Shown in pieces: positions 35,515 to 43,969 of a DNA stretch of 64,000 nucleotides (the stretch's first letter is position 1; each line of letters begins with the position of its first letter). The notes under the pieces are model-generated. The model was not told the origin of the DNA. It made no database searches and was given only the letters and a program-made list of their open reading frames with translations. A program made the translations under genes and the position numbers. Origin of the DNA: Streptomyces ficellus (GTDB lineage Bacteria > Actinomycetota > Actinomycetes > Streptomycetales > Streptomycetaceae); NCBI RefSeq assembly GCF_009739905.1, contig NZ_CP034279.1:1860001-1924000 (forward strand), given 5' to 3'.

Positions 35515-36287
35515 CCGCAGGCAGGATCCGCACCGACGTCGCGCACAACGCCCGCGTCTGGAACTACTGGCTGGGCGGGAAGGACAACTATCCGGTCGAC
35601 CGCGAGGTCGGCGACCAGGTGGTGTCCCTGTACCCGGGCATCGGTGAAGTCGCCCGCGCGGACCGGGCGTTCCTGGGCCGGGCGGTGGCGTATCTGGCGG
35701 GTGAGGCGGGCGTCCGGCAGTTCCTGGACATCGGTACGGGCCTGCCGACCGCCGACAACACGCACGAGGTCGCGCAGCGGATCGCGCCCGACGCGCGGGT
35801 TGTGTACGTCGACAACGACCCGATCGTCCTCACGCACGCCCGGGCTCTGCTGACCGGCTCCGCGGAGGGCGTGACGGAGTACGTCGACGCGGACGCCCAC
35901 CAGCCGGAGCGGATCCTGGACGCCGTCCGGCCGGTGCTGGACCTCGGCCGGCCGGTCGCCGTGATGATGCTGGGCATCCTCAACTTCGTGCTGGACACGG
36001 ACGAGGCCCGGTCGATCGTGCGGACGCTGATGGCGGCGATGCCGTCCGGCAGTCACCTGGTGCTGACCCACCCGACCCTGGAGCTGGGCGGTGGGGGCAA
36101 CGCGGAGGCGATGGAGTTCTGGAACAGGAACGCGACGCCGCCCATCACCGCGCGCGGCCGGGCGGAGTTCGCGTCGTTCCTGGACGGTCTGGAGGTGCTG
36201 GAGCCGGGCATCGTGTCGTGCGCGAGCTGGCGGTGCGCGACGGCGGTGGAGGTGGCGCAGTTCGGCGCGGTCGCCCGCAAGCCGTGA
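35511..36287 (+). CDS. DUF574-type SAM-dependent methyltransferase
   Basis: 258 residues of the S-adenosyl methyltransferase family PF04672 (DUF574), which is expanded in streptomycetes. Hallmarks are ARVWNYWLGGKDNYPVDRE near the N-terminus, the SAM-binding loop FLDIGTGLPTADNTHEVAQ, VVYVDNDPIVLTHARALL and MMLGILNFVLDT. The methylated substrate is unknown. GTG 35511 overlaps the upstream stop (GTGA), and its own stop overlaps the start of the truncated kinase gene in the same manner. Confidence 0.9.
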   Translation: MTAGRIRTDVAHNARVWNYWLGGKDNYPVDREVGDQVVSLYPGIGEVARADRAFLGRAVAYLAGEAGVRQFLDIGTGLPTADNTHEVAQRIAPDARVVYVDNDPIVLTHARALLTGSAEGVTEYVDADAHQPERILDAVRPVLDLGRPVAVMMLGILNFVLDTDEARSIVRTLMAAMPSGSHLVLTHPTLELGGGGNAEAMEFWNRNATPPITARGRAEFASFLDGLEVLEPGIVSCASWRCATAVEVAQFGAVARKP

Positions 36288-36529
36288 CGTCCGGGGCCGC
36301 GCGGTGGGCGAGGGCGCTGCCGCCGTGGGCCGTGGACGCCGGTATCGCGCTGCTGGTGCTGGCGGCGGTCACCATGCCGTTCGTGGTGCCGCGCGACCCC
36401 CGGCTGCCGGAGGCGACGTGGGCGGCGTACGGGCTGACGGCGCTGACCGTGCTGCCGCTGGGCGCGCCGGTGAGCAGGATGGGAGACGCATCCGACAACG
36501 CCGGTTCGTCTCCCAGGAGTTGCCCATGA
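36284..36529 (+). pseudogene. Truncated sensor histidine kinase (N-terminus only)
   Basis: An 81-codon frame begins at a GTG coupled to the methyltransferase stop (GTGA). It encodes two hydrophobic segments (WAVDAGIALLVLAAVTMPFV and AAYGLTALTVLPL) of the kind that open actinobacterial NarX-like sensor kinases. It then runs into unrelated residues (VSRMGDASDNAG) and stops. No H-box or ATPase domain follows. The remaining part and any response regulator appear deleted, joining the remnant directly to the leader of the serine hydrolase gene. The stop overlaps the next ATG. Confidence 0.6.
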
Positions 36530-37668
36530 ACACCCGTACCCGTGCCCTGCTCGCCGCCGCGCTCGTCCTCGGCGTCGCGGCGGGCCCCCTCGCCGCCCCG
36601 GCGGGCGCCCGGGAGCCCGCCGCCGCGTCCCGGGCGCACATCGGCCCGGACGCCGCCGCGCTGGCCGGGCTCCCGGATGACGACGCGACCGCCGCGCTGG
36701 TGCGGGTCGGCGGCACGGGCGGCTCCTGGCGCGGCAGTGCGGGCGTGCACGACCTGCGCAGTGGCCGTCCGGCGGATCCGGCCGGCCGGTTCCGGGCGGG
36801 TTCGGTGACGAAGGTGTTCACGGCGGCGGTGGTGCTCCAGCTGGCCGGGGAGGGGAAGGTGGACCTCGACGGGTACGTCCGGGACTACCTGCCGGACCTG
36901 ATCCCGGCCGCGTACGGCAAGGTGAAGGTGCGTCAGCTGCTGGACCACACGCACGGGATGCCGGGCGCCGACGTGCCGGGCAAGGACGTCCACGACTGGT
37001 ACGCCCACCGTTTCGACGTCCGTGACCCGCGCGCGACGGTCGCCTCGGCCACCGCGAAGGAGCGGGTCGCCCCGCCCGGTGAGGTGCAGCGGTACGGCAA
37101 CATCGGTTACACGGTGGCCGGGCTGCTGATCGAGCGGGTGAGCGGCGACCGGTACGAGAACCAGGTGGCCCGCCGGATCCTGCGGCCGCTGGGTCTGCGC
37201 GGCACGTACTTCCCGGGCGCCTCGCCCCGGATCCGGGGGCCGCACAACCACGGTTACCAGGTGTTCCCGCTGGCGGACGGCGCGAGTGAGCTGCGTGACG
37301 TGACGGTGTGGGGGGTCACGGAGGCCTGGGCGGCCGGGGACCTCGTGTCGACGACGGCGGACCTGGAGCGGTTCCTGCTGGCGCTGTTCCGGGGCGAGGT
37401 GGTGCGCGGCCCGCTGCTGAAGGAGATGTTCACCGTGCCGGCCGGTGTGCCGGGCGCGACCATGAGCGCGGGGCTGCAACGGTACGAGGCGGAGGACGGC
37501 CGGGTGCTGTGGTTGAAGACCGGCGGGCGGTGGGGCTACAACACCATGATCGCGGCCACCGGAGACCTCTCCCGCACCCTGGTGTACTCGGTGAACTCCA
37601 CCGACGCGAAGGGCCTGGAGGGGAACCCGGTGGCCGAGCGGATCACACGGGCAGCGTTCGCGCGCTGA
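36526..37668 (+). CDS. Secreted serine hydrolase (beta-lactamase/DD-peptidase family)
   Basis: 380 residues. A Sec-type signal peptide spans about residues 1-28 (TRALLAAALVLGVAAGPLAA then APAGA). The penicillin-binding-type motifs are SVTK (nucleophile Ser), YGN (second motif) and KTGG (third motif). The family includes DD-carboxypeptidases and class C beta-lactamases; substrate cannot be assigned. The ATG follows CAGGAG. The 3' end overlaps the convergent membrane-protein gene by 26 nt. The start overlaps the truncated kinase frame, probably as a by-product of the deletion that created that remnant. Confidence 0.88.
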   Translation: MNTRTRALLAAALVLGVAAGPLAAPAGAREPAAASRAHIGPDAAALAGLPDDDATAALVRVGGTGGSWRGSAGVHDLRSGRPADPAGRFRAGSVTKVFTAAVVLQLAGEGKVDLDGYVRDYLPDLIPAAYGKVKVRQLLDHTHGMPGADVPGKDVHDWYAHRFDVRDPRATVASATAKERVAPPGEVQRYGNIGYTVAGLLIERVSGDRYENQVARRILRPLGLRGTYFPGASPRIRGPHNHGYQVFPLADGASELRDVTVWGVTEAWAAGDLVSTTADLERFLLALFRGEVVRGPLLKEMFTVPAGVPGATMSAGLQRYEAEDGRVLWLKTGGRWGYNTMIAATGDLSRTLVYSVNSTDAKGLEGNPVAERITRAAFAR

Positions 37669-38176
37669 GCACGGGCGCGGTCAGCGCCTCCAGGCGCTTG
37701 ATCATGCGGTGCACCACCAGCAGGGGGATGATCCCGAAGACCCCGAAGGACATGTCGATGACCGACCACCAGAAGGGGATGCCCCGGATCGGGCCGCAGA
37801 TCAGGGCGAGGGGGATGATCCCGGCGCAGGCGATCATGCCGAACTCGATCACCCAGATGTTGCGCACCGGGTCGCGGTAGGGCCCGTAGAAGGCGACCGC
37901 GATGACGAGGTGCGCGAAGGCGAGCCAGTCGGTGCCGTAGAGGAGGAACGGGAAGCGCTCGTCGGCGGTGTCGAGGCCGGTCCGGACCCGCTCGATCCAC
38001 TCCTGGAGGCCGGGGAACGCGTCGGCGAGGGGGGACGCCCAGCCGTTCAGGGCGTCCTGCATCAGGTGCAGTTCGGTGACGAGCGGGAACGCGGTCACTC
38101 CGCTCAGGACCAGACAGACGATGAAGAACACCAACCATGCACGTATACGCCGCAAGAGGGCGCGAGACTCGCTCAT
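37643..38176 (-). CDS. Putative four-helix membrane protein
   Basis: 177 residues with about four hydrophobic segments: WLVFFIVCLVLSGVTAFPLV, WLAFAHLVIAVAFYG, NIWVIEFGMIACAGIIPLAL and WWSVIDMSFGVFGIIPLLVV. The N-terminus is Arg-rich, suggesting it faces the cytosol. No family could be named with confidence. Its end overlaps the end of the convergent serine hydrolase by 26 nt. It is divergent from the Ser/Thr kinase gene. Confidence 0.75.
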   Translation of the reverse strand: MSESRALLRRIRAWLVFFIVCLVLSGVTAFPLVTELHLMQDALNGWASPLADAFPGLQEWIERVRTGLDTADERFPFLLYGTDWLAFAHLVIAVAFYGPYRDPVRNIWVIEFGMIACAGIIPLALICGPIRGIPFWWSVIDMSFGVFGIIPLLVVHRMIKRLEALTAPVLSARTLPV

Positions 38177-38281
38177 GTCCGCAGCGTACGCCGGGGTTTA
38201 CCGGCCCTTTACGGGGGTCCCGGTATTGCGCTTCCGGCCCTCCGCGCGGGTGCCGGCCGGTCCCTGTGCGAAGATCCGACG

Positions 38282-40192
38282 GTGGAACCGATCAGCGCTG
38301 AAGACCCCGCCTGGATAGGTCCGTACCGCCTCCTGGGCCTGCTGGGCGAGGGAGGCATGGGCCGCGTCTACCTCGCGCGCAGCGAGGGCGGCCGGACCGT
38401 CGCCGTGAAGTTGATCCTCCGTCAGCTGGCGCAGGACGGCGAGTTCCGGCAGCGGTTCGCGCAGGAGGTGTCGGCGGCGCGGCGGGTCGGCGGCCGGTGG
38501 ACGGCGCCGGTGCTGGACGCGGACACCGGGGCGGCGGTGCCGTGGGTGGCGACCGGTTACATCCCGGGGCCCTCGCTCTCTGAGGTCGTCGGCAAGGACC
38601 ACGGTCCGCTGCCCGAGACATCGGTGCGCGCGCTGGCGAGCGGGCTGTCCCAGGCTCTGGAGGCGATCCACTCGGTGGGGCTGGTGCACCGCGACCTCAA
38701 GCCGTCCAACATCCTGGTGACGGTGGACGGTCCACGGGTGATCGACTTCGGTATCGCAAGGGCGCTGGACGCGCAGAGCGCGTCCGGTGACGTCCGCACC
38801 CGCACCGGCGCGGTCGTCGGCTCGCCCGGTTTCATGTCGCCGGAGCAGGTGCTCGGTCAGGGCATCACGCCGGCGTCGGACGTGTTCTGCCTGGGGGCGG
38901 TCCTCGCGTACGCGGCGACGGGGCGGACGCCGTTCGGGGGCGCCGAGAGCGGGGTCCACAGCCTGCTGTACCGGATCGTGCAGGAGGAGCCCGACCTGGA
39001 GGGCGTGCCGCCGAGGCTGGCGGGCCTCGTGCGGGCGTGCCTGATGAAGGACCCGGCGGGGCGGCCGTCCGTGGCGGAGCTGATCGAGGCGACGCGGGAC
39101 TCCGAGCCGGCCGGGGCGTGGCTGCCGGGCGCCCTGCTCGCGGAGCTGGGCCAGCGGGCGGCGCGGCTGCTGGACGCCGAGCTGCCCGCCCCGGCGCACG
39201 CCCCGGTGCCGCAGCAGCGGCCGCAGCCGCAGCCGGTGGGGCTGCCGTACGGGCCGACGGCGTTCCAGACCCCGCCGCCGGTGCCCCAGCCGCACCACGG
39301 GTATCCGTACGCGCAGCCCACCCACCCGACCGGCCCGTACCCTCCCGCCCCGGCACCGCCGGCCGCCCGGTCCGGGAACGGCGGGAAGATCACGGCGATC
39401 GTGCTGAGCATCGTGGTGGGGCTGCCCGTGATGCTGGTCCTGCTGCTCATGCTGATCGGCTGGCTCGCGGGGGACGACAAGGAGACGCCCGAGATCAGGG
39501 AGATCGAGGGCGCGGTGCCGGACGCCTATCTGGGGGCGTGGGAGGGTTCGGTCGCGGCGGGCCCGGACGGCGAGTTCCAGGGGCGCTTCGACATCGTCCA
39601 GGGCGAGAAGCGGGAGATGGTCGCCACCGTCACGTACACCCTGCCGTACGCGGTGTGCCAGAGCCGGGCGCCGCTGGTCTCCGCCGAGGACAAGAAGATC
39701 GTCCTGGGGGCGGGCAGCAGGACGAACAGCGTGCCGGCGGACGCGGCGGCCTGCGCCGAGCCGTCGCCGGAGCAGACGTTCACGGTCCAGCCGGACGGGA
39801 CGCTGCGGTGGGAGTCGCGGGGTGTGTCGACGACGCTGCGGCCCGCCGAGACGAGCAGGGCGCCGGTGCACCCGAAGTTCCTGGGCACCTGGGAGCTGGC
39901 GACGCGGCCGGCGGCCGACGGGCTGCGGCTGACCATCGCCCAGAACACGATCGGCAAGGAGGTCGTCACCGCGACCGGCGCGGGCTCCGCCAAGGGGTGC
40001 CGGTGGAAGGGCGTCCTCGCGGGCGCCCACACCGACCGGCTGGTCCTCGGCCCGCTCGTCCCGGCCACGTCCGGCTGTCCGGTGCGCGGTTCGATGGTGC
40101 TCACCCCGGCGGGCGAGGGGCGGCTGTACACCGACCGGACGGACCGCCCGAAGGACGTCCGCCGGGAGGAGCTCAACCGCGTCACCCCCTGA
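38282..40192 (+). CDS. Membrane Ser/Thr protein kinase (Hanks type) with outer domain
   Basis: 636 residues starting at GTG. The kinase domain (about 12-275) is complete: P-loop LGEGGMGRVYLA, ATP Lys in VAVKLIL, catalytic loop VHRDLKPSNIL, DFG in VIDFGIARAL, and activation segment RTGAVVGSPGFMSPEQVLG. A Pro-rich linker (about 300-368) follows, then one transmembrane helix (about 371-396). The roughly 235-residue outer domain has two similar parts, beginning at DAYLGAWEGSV and PKFLGTWELAT. These may be a duplicated ligand-binding module. It lacks PASTA repeats, so its signal is not muropeptide in the PknB manner. A strong terminator follows. Confidence 0.92.
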   Translation: MEPISAEDPAWIGPYRLLGLLGEGGMGRVYLARSEGGRTVAVKLILRQLAQDGEFRQRFAQEVSAARRVGGRWTAPVLDADTGAAVPWVATGYIPGPSLSEVVGKDHGPLPETSVRALASGLSQALEAIHSVGLVHRDLKPSNILVTVDGPRVIDFGIARALDAQSASGDVRTRTGAVVGSPGFMSPEQVLGQGITPASDVFCLGAVLAYAATGRTPFGGAESGVHSLLYRIVQEEPDLEGVPPRLAGLVRACLMKDPAGRPSVAELIEATRDSEPAGAWLPGALLAELGQRAARLLDAELPAPAHAPVPQQRPQPQPVGLPYGPTAFQTPPPVPQPHHGYPYAQPTHPTGPYPPAPAPPAARSGNGGKITAIVLSIVVGLPVMLVLLLMLIGWLAGDDKETPEIREIEGAVPDAYLGAWEGSVAAGPDGEFQGRFDIVQGEKREMVATVTYTLPYAVCQSRAPLVSAEDKKIVLGAGSRTNSVPADAAACAEPSPEQTFTVQPDGTLRWESRGVSTTLRPAETSRAPVHPKFLGTWELATRPAADGLRLTIAQNTIGKEVVTATGAGSAKGCRWKGVLAGAHTDRLVLGPLVPATSGCPVRGSMVLTPAGEGRLYTDRTDRPKDVRREELNRVTP

Positions 40193-40210
40193 CGGGGGCG
40201 GTACGACGCG

Positions 40211-40246
40211 GCGGGCGGGCCGGGGGAGGAACCCCGGCCCGCCCGC
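40211..40246. terminator. Strong hairpin between convergent kinase and aldehyde dehydrogenase
   Basis: Perfect 15-bp stem (40211-40225 with 40232-40246) and 6-nt loop GAGGAA, midway between two convergent genes. No T-run; likely a bidirectional GC-hairpin terminator. Confidence 0.8.
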
Positions 40247-40262
40247 CCGCTCGTGAGGGCCC

Positions 40263-41699
40263 TCAGCCCAGCGAGGTCATCACGTGCTTGACGCGCGTGT
40301 AGTCGTCGAAGCCGTACGCCGAGAGGTCCTTGCCGTAGCCGGACTTCTTGAAGCCGCCGTGCGGCATCTCCGCGACCAGCGGGATGTGGGTGTTGATCCA
40401 GACGCAGCCGAAGTCCAGCGCCTTGGACATGCGCATGGCGCGGGCGTGGTCCTTGGTCCAGACGGAGGAGGCCAGGGCGTACTCGACGCCGTTGGCGTAC
40501 TCCAGGGCCTGGTCCTCGTCGCGGAAGGACTGGACGGTGATGACGGGGCCGAAGACCTCGTTCTGGATGATCTCGTCGTCCTGCTTGAGGCCGGAGACGA
40601 CGGTCGGGGCGTAGAAGTAGCCCTTGTCGCCGACGCGGTGGCCGCCCGCCTCGACCTTGGCGTGGGCGGGGAGGCGGTCGATGAAGCCGCTGACCTGCTT
40701 GAGCTGGTTGGCGTTGTTCAGCGGGCCGTACAGCACGTCGGCGTCGTCCGGCTGACCGGTCTTCGTGCCGGCGGCGGCCTTGGCCAGGGCCGAGACGAAC
40801 TCGTCGTGGATGGACTCGTGGACGAGGACGCGGGTGGCGGCGGTGCAGTCCTGGCCGGCGTTGAAGAAGCCGGCGACGGAGATGTCCTCGACGGCCTTGT
40901 CGATGTCGGTGTCCTCGAAGACGACGACCGGCGCCTTGCCGCCCAGCTCCAGGTGGACGCGCTTGACGTCCTTGGCTGCGGACTCGGCGACCTGCATGCC
41001 GGCGCGCACGGAGCCGGTGATGGAGGCCATGGCGGGGATCCGGTGCTCGACCATCGCGCGGCCGGTGTCGCGGTCGCCGCAGATGACGTTGAAGACGCCC
41101 TTGGGGACGATCTGGCCGATGATCTCGGCGATCAGCACGGTGGAGGCCGGGGTGGTGTCCGACGGCTTGAGGACGACGGTGTTGCCCGCGGCGAGCGCCG
41201 GGGCGAACTTCCACACGGCCATCATCATCGGGTAGTTCCAGGGCGCGACCTGGGCGCAGACGCCGACGGGCTCGCGGCGGACGATGGAGGTCAGGCCCTC
41301 CATGTACTCGCCGGCGGACTTGCCCTCCAGCATGCGCGCGGCGCCCGCGAAGAAGCGGATCTGGTCCACCATCGGGGGGATCTCTTCGGTGCGGGTGAGC
41401 TCCAGCGGTTTGCCGGTGTTCTCCGACTCGGCGGCGATGAGGTCCTCGGCGCGCTCCTCGAAGGCGTCGGCGATCTTCAGCAGTACCTTCTGGCGCTCGG
41501 ACGGCGTGGTGTCGCGCCAGGCGGGGAAGGCGGCCGCGGCGGCGTCCATGGCGGCGTCGACGTCGGCCTGGCCGGAGAGCGGAGAAGTGGCGTACACCTC
41601 GCCGGTGGCCGGGTTGACCACGTCGATGGTCCGTCCGTCGGCGGCGTCCCGGAACTCCCCGTTGATGTAGTTGCGCAGACGACGCAGCTCGGTGGTCAC
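40263..41699 (-). CDS. Aldehyde dehydrogenase, probably gamma-aminobutyraldehyde dehydrogenase
   Basis: 478 residues, ALDH superfamily. NAD-binding APWNYPMMMAVWKFAPALAAG; base LELGGKAPVVVFED; catalytic Cys in FNAGQDCTAATRVLV; C-terminal HGGFKKSGYGKDLSAYGFDD. It is close to the enzyme at 30540 across these motifs, so the two are probably paralogues with related aldehyde substrates. GTG 41699 follows AGGAGGGG at ideal spacing. It is divergent from an Lrp regulator and an aminotransferase whose product aldehyde it could oxidise. A perfect palindrome 43 bp upstream is a likely operator. Confidence 0.9.
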   Translation of the reverse strand: MTTELRRLRNYINGEFRDAADGRTIDVVNPATGEVYATSPLSGQADVDAAMDAAAAAFPAWRDTTPSERQKVLLKIADAFEERAEDLIAAESENTGKPLELTRTEEIPPMVDQIRFFAGAARMLEGKSAGEYMEGLTSIVRREPVGVCAQVAPWNYPMMMAVWKFAPALAAGNTVVLKPSDTTPASTVLIAEIIGQIVPKGVFNVICGDRDTGRAMVEHRIPAMASITGSVRAGMQVAESAAKDVKRVHLELGGKAPVVVFEDTDIDKAVEDISVAGFFNAGQDCTAATRVLVHESIHDEFVSALAKAAAGTKTGQPDDADVLYGPLNNANQLKQVSGFIDRLPAHAKVEAGGHRVGDKGYFYAPTVVSGLKQDDEIIQNEVFGPVITVQSFRDEDQALEYANGVEYALASSVWTKDHARAMRMSKALDFGCVWINTHIPLVAEMPHGGFKKSGYGKDLSAYGFDDYTRVKHVMTSLG

Positions 41700-41741
41700 T
41701 TGCCACCCCTCCTGTCGGTCTCGTGGTGCTCGGTAACCCAA

Positions 41742-41760
41742 GTGTCCAAGTACTGGACAC
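41742..41760. promoter_or_regulatory. Candidate Lrp-type operator
   Basis: Inverted repeat GTGTCCAAGTACTGGACAC (7-bp arms, 5-bp spacer) in the divergent gap between the aldehyde dehydrogenase and the Lrp gene. Its position suits autoregulation by the Lrp protein together with control of the dehydrogenase. CCTGTCGG (41711) and CCGACAGG downstream form a second, wider inverted pair. Confidence 0.6.
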
Positions 41761-41886
41761 CCCCACCCTAATCGCTGAGTCGACGATTCCGACAGGCCCG
41801 ACGCCCCAGAACTTCGGATTCGGTGGGATCGGAAGTCCCAAACAACGGATTTCCTCGATCTGGGGTTGCGCGAGTGACGAGACTCG

Positions 41887-42393
41887 GTGCACAGTGAAGG
41901 TGTGGCCAGTCGAAGCGCAGACCCCAGGGCCGGGAACGGATCGTCTCCGACGATCGACGCCGTCTCCCTGGCGATCATCGAACAGCTCCAGGAGGACGGG
42001 CGCCGCCCGTACGCCGCGATAGGCAAGGCCGTCGGCCTTTCCGAAGCGGCCGTACGGCAGCGCGTCCAGAAACTCCTCGACCAGGGCGTCATGCAGATCG
42101 TCGCCGTGACCGACCCCCTCACCGTCGGCTTCCGCCGTCAGGCGATGGTCGGCATCAACGTCGAGGGTGACGTGGAGCAGGTCGCGGACTCGGTGACGGC
42201 CATGGCCGAATGCGAGTACGTGGTGATGACCGCGGGTTCCTTCGACCTGATGGTGGAGATCGTCTGCGAGGACGACGACCACCTCCTGGATGTGATCAAC
42301 AAGCGCATCCGCACACTCCCCGGCGTGCGCTCCACCGAGAGCTTCGTCTACCTCAAGCTCAAGAAGCAGACCTATATGTGGGGAACCCGATAG
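41887..42393 (+). CDS. Lrp/AsnC-family regulator of polyamine/GABA genes
   Basis: 168 residues. An N-terminal helix-turn-helix (IIEQLQEDGRRPYAAIGKAV, GLSEAAVRQRVQKLL) is followed by a RAM ligand-binding domain (MVGINVEGDVEQVADSV, EYVVMTAGSFDLMVEIVCED). It lies two bases before the aminotransferase gene and divergent from the aldehyde dehydrogenase. In S. coelicolor the regulator that I believe corresponds (SCO5656, named EpuRI) represses the gamma-glutamylpolyamine synthetase gene glnA3. A similar role here is inferred from context. GTG 41887 is used; GTG 41902 is an alternative start. Confidence 0.88.
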   Translation: MHSEGVASRSADPRAGNGSSPTIDAVSLAIIEQLQEDGRRPYAAIGKAVGLSEAAVRQRVQKLLDQGVMQIVAVTDPLTVGFRRQAMVGINVEGDVEQVADSVTAMAECEYVVMTAGSFDLMVEIVCEDDDHLLDVINKRIRTLPGVRSTESFVYLKLKKQTYMWGTR

Positions 42394-42395
42394 CC

Positions 42396-43757
42396 GTGAG
42401 CAAGGACCTCTCCAAGACCGCCTACGACCACCTGTGGATGCACTTCACCCGCATGTCGTCGTACGAGAACAGCCCCGTCCCGACCATCGTCCGCGGCGAG
42501 GGCACCTACATCTTCGACGACAAGGGCAAGCGCTACCTCGACGGCCTCGCCGGCCTGTTCGTGGTCCAGGCCGGCCACGGCCGGACCGAGCTCGCCGAGA
42601 CCGCCTACAAGCAGGCCCAGGAGCTCGCCTTCTTCCCGGTGTGGTCCTACGCCCATCCCAAGGCCGTCGAGCTGGCCGAGCGCATCGCGCACCACGCCCC
42701 CGGTGACCTGAGCAAGGTCTTCTTCACCACCGGTGGCGGCGAGGCCGTCGAGACCGCCTGGAAGCTGGCGAAGCAGTACTTCAAGCTGGTGGGCAAGCCC
42801 ACCAAGCACAAGGTCATCTCCCGCGCGGTCGCCTACCACGGCACCCCGCAGGGCGCGCTGTCCATCACCGGCCTGCCGGGCCTCAAGGCCCCCTTCGAGC
42901 CGCTGGTCCCCGGCGCGCACAAGGTGCCGAACACCAACATCTACCGCGCCCCGCTCTTCGGCGACGACCCGGAGGCCTTCGGCCGCTGGGCCGCCGACCA
43001 GATCGAGCAGCAGATCCTCTTCGAGGGCCCGGAGACCGTCGCCGCGGTGTTCCTGGAGCCGGTGCAGAACGCCGGCGGCTGCTTCCCGCCGCCGCCCGGA
43101 TACTTCCAGCGCGTGCGCGAGATCTGCGACCAGTACGACGTGCTGCTCGTCTCCGACGAGGTCATCTGCGCCTTCGGCCGCCTCGGCACCATGTTCGCGT
43201 GCGACAAGTTCGGCTACGTGCCGGACATGATCACCTGCGCCAAGGGCATGACCTCGGGCTACTCCCCGATCGGCGCGTGCATCATCTCCGACCGCCTCGC
43301 GGAGCCGTTCTACAAGGGTGACAACACCTTCCTGCACGGCTACACCTTCGGCGGCCACCCGGTGTCCGCCGCGGTGGGCCTCGCCAACCTCGACATCTTC
43401 GAGCGCGAGAACCTCAACCAGCACGTCCTGGACAACGAGGGCGCCTTCCGCTCCACGCTGGAGAAGCTGCACGACCTGCCGATCGTCGGCGACGTCCGCG
43501 GCAACGGCTACTTCTACGGCATCGAGCTCGTCAAGGACAAGGTCACCAAGGAGTCGTTCAACGACGAGGAGACCGAGCGCGTCCTGTACGGGTACCTCTC
43601 CAAGGCGCTGTTCGACAACGGCCTGTACTGCCGCGCCGACGACCGCGGCGACCCGGTCGTCCAGCTGGCGCCGCCGCTGGTGTCCGACCAGTCCACGTTC
43701 GACGAGATCGAGCAGATCCTCCGGGCCACCCTCACCGAGGCCTGGACGAAGCTGTAA
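42396..43757 (+). CDS. Class III omega-aminotransferase (putrescine/omega-amino acid type)
   Basis: 453 residues, PLP-dependent class III aminotransferase of the omega-amino acid:pyruvate type. Motifs: GEGTYIFDDKGKRYLDGLAG, FFTTGGGEAVETAWKLAKQY, RAVAYHGTPQGALSITG, PLP-aspartate in VLLVSDEVICAFGRLG, Schiff-base Lys in ITCAKGMTSGYSPIGA and FLHGYTFGGHPVSAAVG. It could transaminate putrescine or a monoglutamylated polyamine to the aldehyde that the neighbouring dehydrogenase oxidises. GTG 42396 lies directly after the regulator stop with GGGGAA upstream; GTG 42378 inside the regulator is an alternative. A large hairpin follows. Confidence 0.9.
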   Translation: MSKDLSKTAYDHLWMHFTRMSSYENSPVPTIVRGEGTYIFDDKGKRYLDGLAGLFVVQAGHGRTELAETAYKQAQELAFFPVWSYAHPKAVELAERIAHHAPGDLSKVFFTTGGGEAVETAWKLAKQYFKLVGKPTKHKVISRAVAYHGTPQGALSITGLPGLKAPFEPLVPGAHKVPNTNIYRAPLFGDDPEAFGRWAADQIEQQILFEGPETVAAVFLEPVQNAGGCFPPPPGYFQRVREICDQYDVLLVSDEVICAFGRLGTMFACDKFGYVPDMITCAKGMTSGYSPIGACIISDRLAEPFYKGDNTFLHGYTFGGHPVSAAVGLANLDIFERENLNQHVLDNEGAFRSTLEKLHDLPIVGDVRGNGYFYGIELVKDKVTKESFNDEETERVLYGYLSKALFDNGLYCRADDRGDPVVQLAPPLVSDQSTFDEIEQILRATLTEAWTKL

Positions 43758-43791
43758 CCCTCGGCGTGATCGTCCGATCGTAGGCTGAACG

Positions 43792-43838
43792 CGGCCCGGG
43801 TCATGCCCCATCCGAGTGAGATGGGCGGACCCGGGCCG
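43792..43838 (+). terminator. Terminator after the aminotransferase
   Basis: Large hairpin: outer 11-bp perfect arms (43792-43802, 43828-43838) and an inner CCCATC/GATGGG stem, 34 nt after the stop codon. It separates the polyamine genes from the ABC exporter. The rest of this 212-nt gap has a direct repeat CCGTACGGGG (near 43909 and 43924) upstream of the exporter. Confidence 0.8.
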
Positions 43839-43969
43839 TGTGCTGTCCGGACAGCCGCCTCGCCAATCCCTACGGTTCCTGTGACCGATCCGCCCTACCA
43901 TCGTTCCGCCGTACGGGGGAACACCGTACGGGGAAACGACACATCAGAACCGATACCGAGGTGTACGCC

